Part shown: positions 1 to 9,013 of the stretch, piece by piece
How the letters are laid out: each line of letters begins with the position of its first letter
Position numbering within the stretch: the stretch's first letter is position 1
Assembly: GCF_000069785.1 (NCBI RefSeq)
Contig: NC_010530.1
Span: forward strand, 1,606,001 to 1,670,000
DNA from: Cupriavidus taiwanensis LMG 19424
Lineage (GTDB): Bacteria > Pseudomonadota > Gammaproteobacteria > Burkholderiales > Burkholderiaceae
Length of the DNA stretch: 64,000 nucleotides
Direction of reading: 5' to 3'
Notes under the pieces: generated by a model
Told to the model about the DNA's origin: nothing
The model's database searches: none
What the model saw: the letters and a program-made list of their open reading frames with translations, nothing else
Translations under genes and position numbers: made by a program

Positions 1-681
1 TACGACCTGACGCACTGGGCGCGGCCGTACGCAAGCTTCGCCACGTCGTTCCTGCCGAATGCCGGCACCGATGCCAGCGGCGCGACCTTCAAGCCCGAGA
101 AGGGCCGCCAGTACGAGGTAGGCGTCAAGTTCGACATGCCGGGCAAGACCGGCCTGCTGACGCTGGCCGCGTTCGACCTGACGCGCGCCAATGTGCTCAG
201 CAGCGATCCGGTCAATACCGGTTTCAGCGTGGCCGTCGGCGAACAGCGCTCGCGCGGGCTGGAACTTGAGCTGACGCAGGATCTCGGCAATGGCCTGAGC
301 GTGTCGGCGGCCTATGCCTATATCGCCAGCGAAGTCACCGAGGACACCACCGCCGCCAACGTCGGCAAGCCGCTGAACAGCGTCCCGCGGCACAGCTTTT
401 CGGTCTGGAGCCAGTATCGCCTGCGTGGCGCGCTGGCCGGCTGGTACGTCGGCGCCGGCGTGCGGGGCGAGAGCGCCAAGCGCGGCTACAGCTTCAACTA
501 CACCGTGCCGGGCTATGCCGTCGCCGATCTTGCCGTCGGCTACGTGGCCTCGCACTGGCGTGCGGCATTCAACGTCAAGAACGTGTTCGACAAGATGTAC
601 TACGCAGGCGGCCTGAACAACAACGTGCTGCCAGTCGGCAATCCGCGCGTCGCCATGCTTAACGTGACGATGAATTATTGA
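1..681 (+). CDS. TonB-dependent (siderophore-type) receptor, C-terminal part
   Basis: Open reading frame in frame 1 from the first base to a TGA at 679-681, so the 5' part lies outside the window. The 226 visible codons read as the C-terminal beta-barrel strands of an outer-membrane TonB-dependent receptor: YEVGVKFD, SRGLELELTQDL, NVFDKMYYAGG and a terminal aromatic residue (Y) after alternating hydrophobic residues, the usual signature for insertion by the Bam machinery. Such receptors import ferric siderophores or other scarce ligands; the ligand cannot be read from this fragment. It converges with the formate dehydrogenase genes and has no evident link with them. Confidence 0.85.
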   Translation, partial: YDLTHWARPYASFATSFLPNAGTDASGATFKPEKGRQYEVGVKFDMPGKTGLLTLAAFDLTRANVLSSDPVNTGFSVAVGEQRSRGLELELTQDLGNGLSVSAAYAYIASEVTEDTTAANVGKPLNSVPRHSFSVWSQYRLRGALAGWYVGAGVRGESAKRGYSFNYTVPGYAVADLAVGYVASHWRAAFNVKNVFDKMYYAGGLNNNVLPVGNPRVAMLNVTMNY

Positions 682-687
682 GGCTCA

Positions 688-720
688 GGTGGTGTCCCGC
701 CTGCGATGCGAAACACCACC
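688..720. terminator. hairpin between convergent genes
   Basis: Inverted repeat GGTGGTGT (688-695) / ACACCACC (713-720) with a 17-base loop, sitting between the receptor stop (681) and the formate dehydrogenase stop (732). There is no clear T-tract on either strand, so it may be a weak bidirectional terminator. Confidence 0.35.
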
Positions 721-731
721 GGTCCTTGCGG

Positions 732-3554
732 CTAGGCTGAAGCGGGCTCAAGGATCTGCCCGCCGCCATAGCTGGACTGCACCGGCACCTCGCCGCCCAC
801 CGTCATCCTGATCGCGCAATACTTGAACTCGGGAATCTTGCCGAACGGGTCCAGCGCCGCGTTGGTCAGCTTGTTGATCGCCGCCTCGTAGTAGCAGAAC
901 GGCACGAACACGGCGCCGCGCGGCGTGCCGGCATCGGCGCGCGCATAAAGCGTGACCTCGCCGCGCCGCGACGACAGCGTGACCACGCCGCCGGGCGTGC
1001 CGCCGAGCGCGTCGAGGTCCAGCGGATGCACCAGCGCCACCGGATCGGGTTCGATCGCGTCCAGCACGCCGGCGCGGCGCGTCATGCTGCCGGTATGCCA
1101 GTGCTCGAGCTGGCGCCCGGTAATCAGCACCATCGGGTAGTCGGCGTCGGGCCGCTCCGCCGCCGGAATGATATCGGCGGGCACGAAGCGTCCCCGGCCC
1201 GTCGCGGTCGGGAAGCTGTCGGTGAAGATCACCGGCTCGCCCGGATCGCCCTCTTCCTTGCACGGATACGTCACCGCGTGTTCGCGTTCCAGCCGCTCCC
1301 AGGTCACGCCGCCGATGCTCGGCATCGCCTGCCGCATCTCGTTGAACACGTCCTCGACGCTGTCGTAGTGCCAGTCCAGCCCGAGCTGCGCCGCCATCTG
1401 CTGGATGATCCACAGGTCCTGCCGCGCCTGCCCCGGCGGATTCAGCGCCTGCCGGCCGAGCTGCACGGTGCGGTCGGTGTTGGTGAAGGTGCCGGTCTTT
1501 TCGGGGAAGGCCGAGGCTGGCAGCACTACGTCCGCCAGGTACGCCGTCTCGGTCAGGAAGATGTCCTGCACCACCAGGTGGTCGAGCGACGCCAGCGCCT
1601 CGCGCGCATGCTCGGCGTCGGGGTCGGACATCGCCGGGTTCTCGCCCATGATGTACATGCCGCGCACCTCGCCGCGCTCGATCGCCTGCATCACCTCGAC
1701 CACGGTCAGGCCCGGCTGGCGGTCCAGCGGCATGCCCCACAGCGCCTCGAAGCTGGCGATCGCCAGCGGATCGTCGACGCGCCGGTAGTCCGGGTACATC
1801 ATCGGGATCAGCCCCGCGTCGGAAGCGCCCTGCACGTTGTTCTGGCCGCGCAGCGGATGCAGGCCGGTGCCGGGGCGGCCGATCTGCCCGGTCATCAGCG
1901 CCAGCGCGATCAGGCAGCGTGCATTGTCGGTGCCGTGCACGTGCTGCGAAACCCCCATGCCCCAAAGGATCATCGAAGCCTTCGAGGCGGCATAGACGCG
2001 CGCGACCTCGCGGATGGTCTCGGCGTCGATGCCGCAGATCGGCGCCATCAGCTCGGGGCTGTACGCGGCCACGTTGCGCTGCAGTTCGTCGAAGCCGATG
2101 GTGCGGCTGTCGATGAAGTCCTGGTCGACCAGCCCTTCGTTGACGATGACATGCATCATCGCGTTGAGCAGCGCCACGTCGGCATCGGGCTTGAACTGCA
2201 GGAAGCGCCAGGCAAAGCGCGCCAAGTCCGAGCGGCGCGGATCGGCCACGATCAGCTTGGTGCCGTTCTTTACGGCGTTCTTGATCCAGCTGGCCGCCAC
2301 CGGATGGTTCACCGTCGGGTTGGCGCCGATCACGATCACCACTTCGGCCTTGTCGACATCCATCACCGGATTGGACACCGCGCCCGAGCCGATCCCTTCC
2401 AGCAGCGCCGCCACCGACGAGGCATGGCACAGCCGCGTGCAGTGGTCGACGTTGTTGCTGCCGAAGCCGGTGCGCACCAGCTTCTGGAACAGGTAGGCCT
2501 CTTCATTGCTGCCCTTGGCCGAGCCAAACCCGGCCAGCGCGCGCTTGCCATGGGTGTCGCGGATCTGCGCGAGCTTGCCGCCGGCCAGCGCCAGCGCCTC
2601 TTCCCAGCTGGCTTCGCGGAACACCTCCATCACATGGTCGGGATCCATGACGAAATCGCCCTGCTTCGGCACGCCGTCGCGGCGCACCAGCGGCACCGTC
2701 AGCCGCTGCGGATGCTGGACGTAGTCGAAGCCGTAGCGGCCTTTCACACACAGGCGCCGGTGGTTGGCCGGGCCATCGCGCCCTTCGACGAACAGGATGC
2801 GGTTGTCCTTGACGTTGTAGGTCAGCTGGCAGCCGACGCCGCAGTACGGACACACCGATTCCACCTGCTTGTCCGGCACCGCCAGCGCGGCATCGCGCGC
2901 GGGCATCAGCGCGCCGGTCGGGCAGGCCTGCACGCATTCGCCGCAGGCGACGCAAGTCGAGGCGCCCATCGGGTCGTCCATGTCGAACACGATGCGCGCA
3001 TCGTCGCCACGCAGCGCCAGGCCAATCACGTCGTTGACCTGTTCGTCGCGGCAGGCCCGCAGGCAGCGCGTGCACTGGATGCAGGCATCCAGGTTGACCG
3101 CGATGGCCGGGTGCGACAGGTCTGCCGAGACGCGCTCGCGCGGGGCGAAGCGGGGCTTGCCGACTTCCAGCCTGGCGGCCCATTGGTCAAGCTCGTTGTT
3201 GCGCGTGTACTCCGCTTCCGGCATGTCCGACTGCAGCAACTCCAGCACGGTGCGCTGGGCGCGGCGGGCGCGCTCCGATTCGGTCTGCACCTGCATGCCT
3301 GCGGCGGGATAGCGGCAGCAGGACGGCGCCAGCACGCGCTCGCCCTGGATTTCGACCATGCAGGCGCGGCAATTGCCGGCGGGCTCGAGGCCGTCCTTGT
3401 AGCACAGGTGCGGCACGTCGAAGCCCTCGCGCTGTGCCACCTTCAGCAGGCTTTCGCCCGGCTCTGCGCTCACTTCGCGGCCGTTGAGGGTGAAGGTGAC
3501 GGCGGGCTCGGCGGATTCGACTAGCGCGCGTTCGGCGCGGGTCAGTGCATTCAT
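732..3554 (-). CDS. fdwA: NAD-dependent formate dehydrogenase, catalytic alpha subunit (Mo/W-bis-MGD)
   Basis: 940 residues; oxidises formate to CO2 in the cytoplasm and passes electrons to the NAD-reducing partner encoded just upstream. Domains in order: plant-type 2Fe-2S ferredoxin (C51, C62, C65, C79 or C80), two 4Fe-4S clusters (C158/161/164/168 and C201/204/207/211), the formate-dehydrogenase 4Fe-4S site CPYCGVGC (C235, C238, C242, with C269), then the pterin domains. The catalytic position is cysteine (C376 in HCTRLCH), not selenocysteine. ATG start, 26 bases after the stop of the beta subunit, hence one operon. The symbol follows the fdwAB pair of Cupriavidus, whose genes are a fused two-subunit type; whether the metal is W or Mo cannot be read from sequence, so fdwA over fdsA is an inference. 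Confidence 0.9.
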   Translation of the reverse strand: MNALTRAERALVESAEPAVTFTLNGREVSAEPGESLLKVAQREGFDVPHLCYKDGLEPAGNCRACMVEIQGERVLAPSCCRYPAAGMQVQTESERARRAQRTVLELLQSDMPEAEYTRNNELDQWAARLEVGKPRFAPRERVSADLSHPAIAVNLDACIQCTRCLRACRDEQVNDVIGLALRGDDARIVFDMDDPMGASTCVACGECVQACPTGALMPARDAALAVPDKQVESVCPYCGVGCQLTYNVKDNRILFVEGRDGPANHRRLCVKGRYGFDYVQHPQRLTVPLVRRDGVPKQGDFVMDPDHVMEVFREASWEEALALAGGKLAQIRDTHGKRALAGFGSAKGSNEEAYLFQKLVRTGFGSNNVDHCTRLCHASSVAALLEGIGSGAVSNPVMDVDKAEVVIVIGANPTVNHPVAASWIKNAVKNGTKLIVADPRRSDLARFAWRFLQFKPDADVALLNAMMHVIVNEGLVDQDFIDSRTIGFDELQRNVAAYSPELMAPICGIDAETIREVARVYAASKASMILWGMGVSQHVHGTDNARCLIALALMTGQIGRPGTGLHPLRGQNNVQGASDAGLIPMMYPDYRRVDDPLAIASFEALWGMPLDRQPGLTVVEVMQAIERGEVRGMYIMGENPAMSDPDAEHAREALASLDHLVVQDIFLTETAYLADVVLPASAFPEKTGTFTNTDRTVQLGRQALNPPGQARQDLWIIQQMAAQLGLDWHYDSVEDVFNEMRQAMPSIGGVTWERLEREHAVTYPCKEEGDPGEPVIFTDSFPTATGRGRFVPADIIPAAERPDADYPMVLITGRQLEHWHTGSMTRRAGVLDAIEPDPVALVHPLDLDALGGTPGGVVTLSSRRGEVTLYARADAGTPRGAVFVPFCYYEAAINKLTNAALDPFGKIPEFKYCAIRMTVGGEVPVQSSYGGGQILEPASA

Positions 3555-3580
3555 GTCTGTCTCTCAGGCTCGGGCCAGCA

Positions 3581-5290
3581 TCAGGCCAGTTCGTGCGGGA
3601 AGTACTTGATCACGCAGTCGACCGGGTTCGGCGCGGCCTGTCCCAGGCCGCAGATCGAGGCATCGCGCATCACCGCGGACAGGTCGTCCAGCGCCGCCAG
3701 GTCCCACTTCGGCTGGCGGATCAGGTCGAGCGTCTTGGCCGTGCCGGTGCGGCACGGCGTGCATTGTCCGCACGACTCGTGCTTGAAGAAGTGCATCAGG
3801 TTGCGCGCCGCCTGCGTGGCGCTGTCGTGGTCGGACAGGATCACGATCGCGGCCGAGCCGATAAAGCAGCCGTAGGGCTGCAGCGTGTCGAAGTCGAGCG
3901 GGATATTGCCCATCGCCGCCGGCAGGATGCCGCCCGACGCGCCGCCCGGCAGGTAGCCGTAGAACGCATGGCCGTCGAGCATGCCGCCGCAGTATTCGTC
4001 GATCAGTTCGCGCACCGTGATCCCGGCCGGCGCCAGGTGCACGCCAGGTCGTCTGACCCGGCCCGAGACCGAGAACGAGCGCAGGCCCTTGCGCCCGTTG
4101 CGCCCTTGCGAGGCGAACCACTCGGCGCCCTTCTCGATGATGTCGCGCACCCAGTACAGGGTTTCGAAGTTGTGCTCCAGCGTGGGCCGGCCAAACAGGC
4201 CCACTTGCGCCACGTATGGCGGACGCAGCCGAGGCATGCCGCGCTTGCCTTCGATCGATTCGATCATTGCCGATTCTTCGCCGCAGATATACGCGCCCGC
4301 GCCGCGGCGCAGTTCGATGCGGGGCAGCCGCGCCACCGGCGGGTCTTGCTGCAATTGCTGCAAGGCTTCGGCCAGCAGCGCGCGGCAGCCGGCATATTCG
4401 TCGCGCAGGTAGATGTAGATCGCCGCCACGTCGACCACGCGCGCCGCGATCAGCATGCCTTCCAGGAACCGGTGCGGGTCGCGTTCCAGGTAGACGCGGT
4501 CCTTGAAGGTGCCGGGCTCGCCCTCGTCGATATTGACCGCCATCAGCCGCGGCGCGGCCTCGCCGCGCACGATGCGCCATTTGCGCCCGGTCGGGAAGCC
4601 CGCGCCGCCCAGCCCGCGCAGGCCGGAGTCCTCCATCGTGGCCAGCACCGCGTCCGGCTCCAGCCCGCCGCCGGCCAGGGCCTTCAGCAAGGCATAGCCG
4701 CCGTCGCGCCGGTAGGCGTCGTAGTCGATATGGGGTTCGGGCGCATGGCGGACCGCTTTGGCCTCCACGGCGGTGCCGATCGTCTCGGCGGTTGCATTGT
4801 CGACCGGGTTCTGCCCGACCAGCGCGGCGGGCGCCTTCTCGCAGCGGCCGATGCAGGGGGCGGCGATCACGCGCACCTCGGTGCCGAGCAGTGCCGGCAG
4901 CTTGTCGATCAGGGCCTGCGCACCGGCCAGCTCGCAGGCAATGCCTTCGCATACGCGCACGGTCAGCGCGGGCGGCGGCGCGATCTGGCCGTCGGCATCC
5001 TCGCGCACCACGTCGAAGTGGTGGTAGAACGTGGCGACCTCGTAGACCTCGGTCATCGACAGGCGCAGCTCGCTGGCCAGCGCGACCAGGTGCGGCATGG
5101 CGAGCTGGCCGTAGCGGTCGTTGATGCAATGCAGGTGTTCGATCAGCAGGTCGCGCCGGCGGGGCATGTCGCCCAGCGCCACGCGCACTTCGGCCAGCGC
5201 GGCCGCGTCGACCTGCCGGCCCTTGGGCTGGCGGCGCTTGCGCTGCCGGCTGAGGCCCGTGGCCTCGAGGGGAATGACAACCTGGTTCAT
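3581..5290 (-). CDS. fdwB: NAD-dependent formate dehydrogenase, beta subunit (NuoE-NuoF fusion)
   Basis: 569 residues. The N-terminal third is a NuoE-like thioredoxin-fold 2Fe-2S domain (C114, C119, C146, C150); the rest is NuoF-like with the FMN/NADH glycine loops GLRGLGGAGFPTGRKW (223-238) and NIDEGEPGTFKDR (253-265), and a 4Fe-4S site CGQCTPC (C507, C510, C513, plus C547). It accepts electrons from the catalytic subunit and reduces NAD+. In the fds type these domains are separate gamma and beta subunits; the fusion here explains why only two genes are present. Start ATG at 5290. Transcribed from the antiporter side towards the catalytic subunit. Confidence 0.9.
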   Translation of the reverse strand: MNQVVIPLEATGLSRQRKRRQPKGRQVDAAALAEVRVALGDMPRRRDLLIEHLHCINDRYGQLAMPHLVALASELRLSMTEVYEVATFYHHFDVVREDADGQIAPPPALTVRVCEGIACELAGAQALIDKLPALLGTEVRVIAAPCIGRCEKAPAALVGQNPVDNATAETIGTAVEAKAVRHAPEPHIDYDAYRRDGGYALLKALAGGGLEPDAVLATMEDSGLRGLGGAGFPTGRKWRIVRGEAAPRLMAVNIDEGEPGTFKDRVYLERDPHRFLEGMLIAARVVDVAAIYIYLRDEYAGCRALLAEALQQLQQDPPVARLPRIELRRGAGAYICGEESAMIESIEGKRGMPRLRPPYVAQVGLFGRPTLEHNFETLYWVRDIIEKGAEWFASQGRNGRKGLRSFSVSGRVRRPGVHLAPAGITVRELIDEYCGGMLDGHAFYGYLPGGASGGILPAAMGNIPLDFDTLQPYGCFIGSAAIVILSDHDSATQAARNLMHFFKHESCGQCTPCRTGTAKTLDLIRQPKWDLAALDDLSAVMRDASICGLGQAAPNPVDCVIKYFPHELA

Positions 5291-5331
5291 GGCGTGCCTG
5301 GATGTTGTTTGTGGGGTTGCGCTGCGCGATC

Positions 5332-5359
5332 AGGAGGGCGCCCGGCGGGCCGCCCTCCT
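5332..5359 (-). terminator. intra-operon hairpin between antiporter and formate dehydrogenase genes
   Basis: Perfect 9-bp arms AGGAGGGCG (5332-5340) and CGCCCTCCT (5351-5359) around a GC-rich loop, in the 182-base gap between oxlT and fdwB. No T-tract follows on the minus strand, so attenuation or mRNA processing that lowers dehydrogenase expression is as likely as termination. Confidence 0.4.
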
Positions 5360-5472
5360 GTCGTGCCTTGTTGTTGTCGTATTGTGCTACCGGGCGTGGC
5401 CGCCGTGCAGGCATCGCAGCCGCCGCGCCCGGTTACCGCCGGCGCCGCGCGGGTGCCGTCCTGCTTTCTTCA

Positions 5473-6792
5473 TCAGGTCAGGTCCTCCGGCACCGTACGA
5501 TAGCCCATCGGTGCCGAGGTATTGGCATGGACATACTTGCGGGCATGGGCTTCGCGCATCGGCTTGAGCACGAACAGCGCCATGATCGCAGTCAATGCCG
5601 CCATGCCCGAGGCCACCATGAAGACGGCATGCCAGCTGCCGGTCGCGGCGGTGATCACGCTGGAGAACGGCACCAGCAAGGCGGCCGTGCCCTTGGCGGT
5701 GTACAGCAGGCCGGCGTTGGTGGCGGCAAACTTGGGCCCGAAGGTGTCGCCGCAGGTGGCCGGGAACAGGCTGTAGATCTCGCCCCAGGCGAAGAACACC
5801 ACGCCGGTCAGGATCACGAAGGCTACCGGATGGTGACCGTACTTCGACAGCAGCAGGATGCCGACCGCCTCGACGCCGAAGGCGAAGAACATGGTGCGTT
5901 CGCGGCCGATGTGATCGGAGATCCAACCGAAGAACGGACGCGTCAGGCCGTTGAGGACGCGGTCGATGGTCAGTGCGAAGGTCAGCGCCGGCAGGGTCAG
6001 GCCGAGGATCGAGATGGGCGCCTCGTGCAGGCCGAAGTCCTTGGCGATCGGACCCAGCTGCGCGGTTGCCATCAGGCCGCCGGCTGCCATCATCACGAAC
6101 ATCGCGTACATGACCCAGAAGATCGGTGACTTCAGCACCTCGCGCGGCGACGCGTTGTAGGTGGCGGCCGCCTTCAGCGTGGTCTTGACCTCGCTCAGGA
6201 TCTTGGCCGACGGCGGGTACAGGGCCATGCCGAGGATGAACACCACCAGCCCCTGGCCCAGGCCGAACCACAGGAATGCCGCCTCATACCCCGAGGTCTT
6301 GATCATGTTGGCAATCGGCACCACGGTGAGGGCCGAGCCGGCACCGAAGCCGGCCGCGGTAATCCCGGCCGCCAGCCCCCGGCGATTCGGGAACCACTTC
6401 AGCGCATTGCCGACGCAGGTGCCATACACCGCGCCCGCGCCCAGGCCGCCGATGGCTGCCGCGACGTAAAGCATGGGCAGCGAGGAGGCCACCGAGTTCA
6501 GCGCCCAGGCCACGGCGCACAGCAGGCCGCCGCCCACCACCACCGGGCGCGGGCCGTACTTGTCGACCAGGTAGCCCTCGATCGGCACCAGCCAGGTTTC
6601 GGTAACGACGAAGATGGTGAAGGCGACCTGGATCGCCGTGCGGCCCCAGCCGTATTTGTCGTCGATCGGGTTGACGAACAGTGTCCAGCCGTATTGCATG
6701 TTGGCGATCATCGCCATGCAGATCACGCCGAATACCAGTTGCACCCACGGCGACGCAAAGCGCGACGTGGACTCCCTCTGCTGCAATTCCAT
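5473..6792 (-). CDS. oxlT: oxalate/formate antiporter OxlT-like (copy 1)
   Basis: 439 residues, 12-helix major facilitator protein of the inner membrane. Family features: loop 2-3 VDKYGPRPVVVGG, the GAGAVYGTCVGNALKWFP segment typical of oxalate/formate antiporters, and a second-half loop GWISDHIGRERT. It should exchange extracellular oxalate for the formate produced by decarboxylation, which also generates proton-motive force indirectly. ATG at 6792 with AAGGAG seven bases upstream. It leads the transcript into the formate dehydrogenase genes. A 15-base operator-like element lies about 107 bases upstream of the start (6899-6913). Clearly homologous to the second copy at 19909-21249. Confidence 0.88.
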   Translation of the reverse strand: MELQQRESTSRFASPWVQLVFGVICMAMIANMQYGWTLFVNPIDDKYGWGRTAIQVAFTIFVVTETWLVPIEGYLVDKYGPRPVVVGGGLLCAVAWALNSVASSLPMLYVAAAIGGLGAGAVYGTCVGNALKWFPNRRGLAAGITAAGFGAGSALTVVPIANMIKTSGYEAAFLWFGLGQGLVVFILGMALYPPSAKILSEVKTTLKAAATYNASPREVLKSPIFWVMYAMFVMMAAGGLMATAQLGPIAKDFGLHEAPISILGLTLPALTFALTIDRVLNGLTRPFFGWISDHIGRERTMFFAFGVEAVGILLLSKYGHHPVAFVILTGVVFFAWGEIYSLFPATCGDTFGPKFAATNAGLLYTAKGTAALLVPFSSVITAATGSWHAVFMVASGMAALTAIMALFVLKPMREAHARKYVHANTSAPMGYRTVPEDLT

Positions 6793-6898
6793 GATGTCTC
6801 CTTATAGCGGCGAACCGCCAAGGTGGAAGATGGGCGCCTTCAGACGCCTCTGCGTGACTCTCGGTCGAAGAACAGCTTAGCCGTCCTAGTGCTATACG

Positions 6899-6913
6899 GT
6901 ATGTGATATATCA
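6899..6913 (+). promoter_or_regulatory. oxalate-island operator element, exact copy (oxlT copy 1)
   Basis: GTATGTGATATATCA, one of eight copies (0 mismatches). Contains the self-complementary core TGATATATCA. Lies upstream of the antiporter/formate dehydrogenase operon. The proposed binder is the GntR/FCD protein encoded at 27053-27772 (inference). Confidence 0.65.
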
Positions 6914-7420
6914 GGTAAGTCAAGCGTATTCGTCGCGGCTGTGCAGCATCGCGCCGCGTTACCTGAAGCCGTAGTCCCCACTGAGCGCCTGCGACTGGTG
7001 CGAAGGCCGCATCAATGGGTGTTCGGGCAGCATCAAGAGTCCTTGGAAATCAAGCAGTTGCCTTGCGCGCGAAGATCAATCGGGTCACGCCCGGCATCCG
7101 CAAGCATGCCGGGGATCGCGCCATCGAAACACCGGGAAAACGATCAGTTCGGGAAAGTCCCTAGATGCAGACATGGATGTCTGGCGATGTACGTATCAAT
7201 ATGGAATGTTGGGGAATCCACCTGGAGTTGGCCAGGCGGTCTCCGGCTGGCGGACACCGGGGGGCGCAGCGGTGCGCGAGGCGTTCGCGAGTGCGAACCG
7301 GGGGGATAAGGAGGGGGCGGCCGGGTTCGCCGTGAGGGTCGCAAGGGATGCCGGCCGCTACAGCCCTTGCCAGAAGCGCTTCAGCGCGAATGCGCCGTCT
7401 GCGCCGGCTGCCTGGCGGGC
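6914..7420. other. non-coding stretch upstream of antiporter copy 1
   Basis: About 500 bases with no convincing reading frame on either strand: the open frames here lack a good ribosome site and have no recognisable product. Apart from the operator element at its edge I see nothing in it. Confidence 0.5.
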
Positions 7421-7639
7421 TCAGGCATAGGCCAGTTCACCAGCGGCGGGAACGATGCGCGATGCGCTGGCACGGCCCACGCCGTCGCTGTGCTGGTTCG
7501 AACCCAGGCCGGCGAAGCGGCCGTGGTCCTGCGCGGTGACCAGCACATCCATGGGCAGGCGGGTGGCCAGCAGCGTGGTCACGCCCACACCGGCAGCAAT
7601 CAGGGCCAGGCCAAGGGCGACGAGAAGAGCGACTTCCAT
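7421..7639 (-). CDS. small single-span membrane protein, unknown function
   Basis: 72 residues. Residues 2-25 (MEVALLVALGLALIAAGVGV and on) form one hydrophobic helix; the remainder is hydrophilic with a GLGSNQHSDGVGRASA stretch. ATG at 7639 is preceded on the minus strand by GGAG at good spacing. An operator-like element (7711-7725, 14/15 match) lies 72 bases upstream, so it probably belongs to the oxalate regulon. I do not recognise the family; it could be an accessory to the antiporter or simply a small envelope protein. Confidence 0.55.
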   Translation of the reverse strand: MEVALLVALGLALIAAGVGVTTLLATRLPMDVLVTAQDHGRFAGLGSNQHSDGVGRASASRIVPAAGELAYA

Positions 7640-7710
7640 TTGAAAACTCCAGTAGCGTTGTGATCAGGAGTTTTCATTATATGCTGCGCCGCACTATGTG
7701 TAAATATCCT

Positions 7711-7725
7711 GTATGTAATATATCA
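7711..7725 (+). promoter_or_regulatory. oxalate-island operator element (small membrane protein)
   Basis: GTATGTAATATATCA, one mismatch to the 15-base element. Upstream of the 72-residue membrane protein and about 800 bases from the copy in front of the antiporter. Confidence 0.55.
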
Positions 7726-7785
7726 GTAGAGCTTTTGCACTAATCCAACACTGCCCCCTTTCCGGGCTCGTAGTGGGCCGGCTTG

Positions 7786-8709
7786 TCAGACCGTCGTGGC
7801 GTCGCGCGCCCTGACAGGCGGCTCCTGATACTCCTGGCCGCGCAAGGCGTCCCAGATCGCGGCGGCGTTGGGCTTGAGCGACCGGCTCTTGCGCCGCACC
7901 AGCATCACGGTCGACGTTACCTGTGGCCGCAGCGGCCGCATCACGGCGGCCGGGTGCATGCCGCCGGCCTGCGCCCGCGACGGCAGCACGCCGATGCCCA
8001 GGCCCAGGGCCACCATGCCGAACACCGCCGCGAAATGGCCAAGCAGTTGCAGCGAGCCCGCGCGCACGTGATAGCTGCTGAGCGCCTTTTCCACCGCGGG
8101 CTGCACGCCGCACTGCTGGTCCAGCGTCAGCACGCTGGCGTCGCAGAGATCGCCCCACCCTACTGTGTCGCGCTGCGCCAGCGGGTGCTTGGCGGGCAGC
8201 ACGGCGTGATAGGCATCGACGCACAACGGCTCGCAGTACAGGTCATCGCCGGCACGCGGATCGGTGGCAATGCCGAAATCGACCTCGCCGCTACGCACAC
8301 TTTGCAACACCGATTCCTGAGAACGGTCCTTCAGGTGAATGGCGATCGCCGGCCACGCCTGCCGGCAGCCGGCAAGCCAGGTCGGCAGCGACATCGAGCT
8401 CAGCACCGGATCCGACGCAATCTGTACCAGGCCCTGGCAGGGCCGGCTGGCGCTCTGGCTGTCGCGCAAGGTCTGCTCCACCTCTTCGATCAGGTGGCAG
8501 ATGCGCTGCGACAAGTGCTGGCCCGCGTCGGTCAGTTCCACCTGCCGCGTGGTGCGGTCGAACAGCCGCTGGTCGATCTCTTCTTCCAGCTCGCGCACGC
8601 TGCGGCTGACCGCGGATTGCGTCAGGCCCAGTTCCACCGCGGCGCGGGTAAAGCTCTTGTGCCGCGCCACGGCGGCAAAGGCCTTCAGTTGCGGGAGCGA
8701 GATATTCAT
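7786..8709 (-). CDS. LysR-family transcriptional regulator
   Basis: 307 residues from the ATG at 8709, which begins the typical MNISLPQLKAFAAVARHKSF helix-turn-helix region; a longer in-frame reading upstream lacks family similarity. The N-terminal winged HTH (AAVELGLTQSAVSRSVRELE) is followed by a LysR substrate-binding domain (SGEVDFGIATDP). It is divergent from a second LysR gene at 9014, with a 304-base shared promoter region. The ligand is not evident. Its position at the edge of the oxalate island makes a role in that metabolism possible but unproven. Confidence 0.85.
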   Translation of the reverse strand: MNISLPQLKAFAAVARHKSFTRAAVELGLTQSAVSRSVRELEEEIDQRLFDRTTRQVELTDAGQHLSQRICHLIEEVEQTLRDSQSASRPCQGLVQIASDPVLSSMSLPTWLAGCRQAWPAIAIHLKDRSQESVLQSVRSGEVDFGIATDPRAGDDLYCEPLCVDAYHAVLPAKHPLAQRDTVGWGDLCDASVLTLDQQCGVQPAVEKALSSYHVRAGSLQLLGHFAAVFGMVALGLGIGVLPSRAQAGGMHPAAVMRPLRPQVTSTVMLVRRKSRSLKPNAAAIWDALRGQEYQEPPVRARDATTV

Positions 8710-9013
8710 GGCCTGCCCCCCTGCCCCGCCCCTGCGTGGCTGAGGCGAATCCTGGGCATGGCACGGCGCCGCGGGGGACGCACGGCTGCGTTCGGTCCGG
8801 TCACGGTAGTCTCCTTGGTGTTGGTCGTGGCTGTCGGCAGCCATCGTTGTTATCGGCCATGCTGGTGGCCGGCGGCTGGCGCCTGCGGTGCCGGCGTGCC
8901 GGACGCGGTCGGGATATGCCGATCTGGCGATTGATGCTACTTGAATCTAAGATCAGCACTGCATAAAGTTTTTTATCGTTTATATAGCGGATCGTTTATA
9001 GGACGGGAGCCGG
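8710..9013. promoter_or_regulatory. divergent LysR/LysR promoter region
   Basis: 304-base intergenic region. Its right end carries two direct repeats ATCGTTTATA (8975-8984 and 8991-9000) just before the ribosome site of the LysR gene at 9014. It also carries a 55-base segment (8931-8985) that recurs upstream of the second antiporter. The left part is GC-rich with nothing evident. Confidence 0.55.
8931..8985 (+). repeat. 55-base promoter element shared with antiporter copy 2
   Basis: Aligned without gaps to 21366-21420, 41 of 55 positions are the same: the first ten (TTGATGCTAC) and an 18-base block TAAAGTTTTTTATCGTTT (8964-8981) are identical. Probably a regulator-binding promoter segment, with the LysR protein at 9014 as candidate binder. 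Confidence 0.6.

Noticed and set aside
2420-2440. Selenocysteine (in-frame TGA) in formate dehydrogenase
   Set aside because: The active-site codon encodes cysteine; no in-frame TGA in the gene.
1026-5503. Very long plus-strand open frames opposite the formate dehydrogenase genes
   Set aside because: Histidine/arginine-rich translations with no family features; antisense shadows of GC-rich coding DNA.
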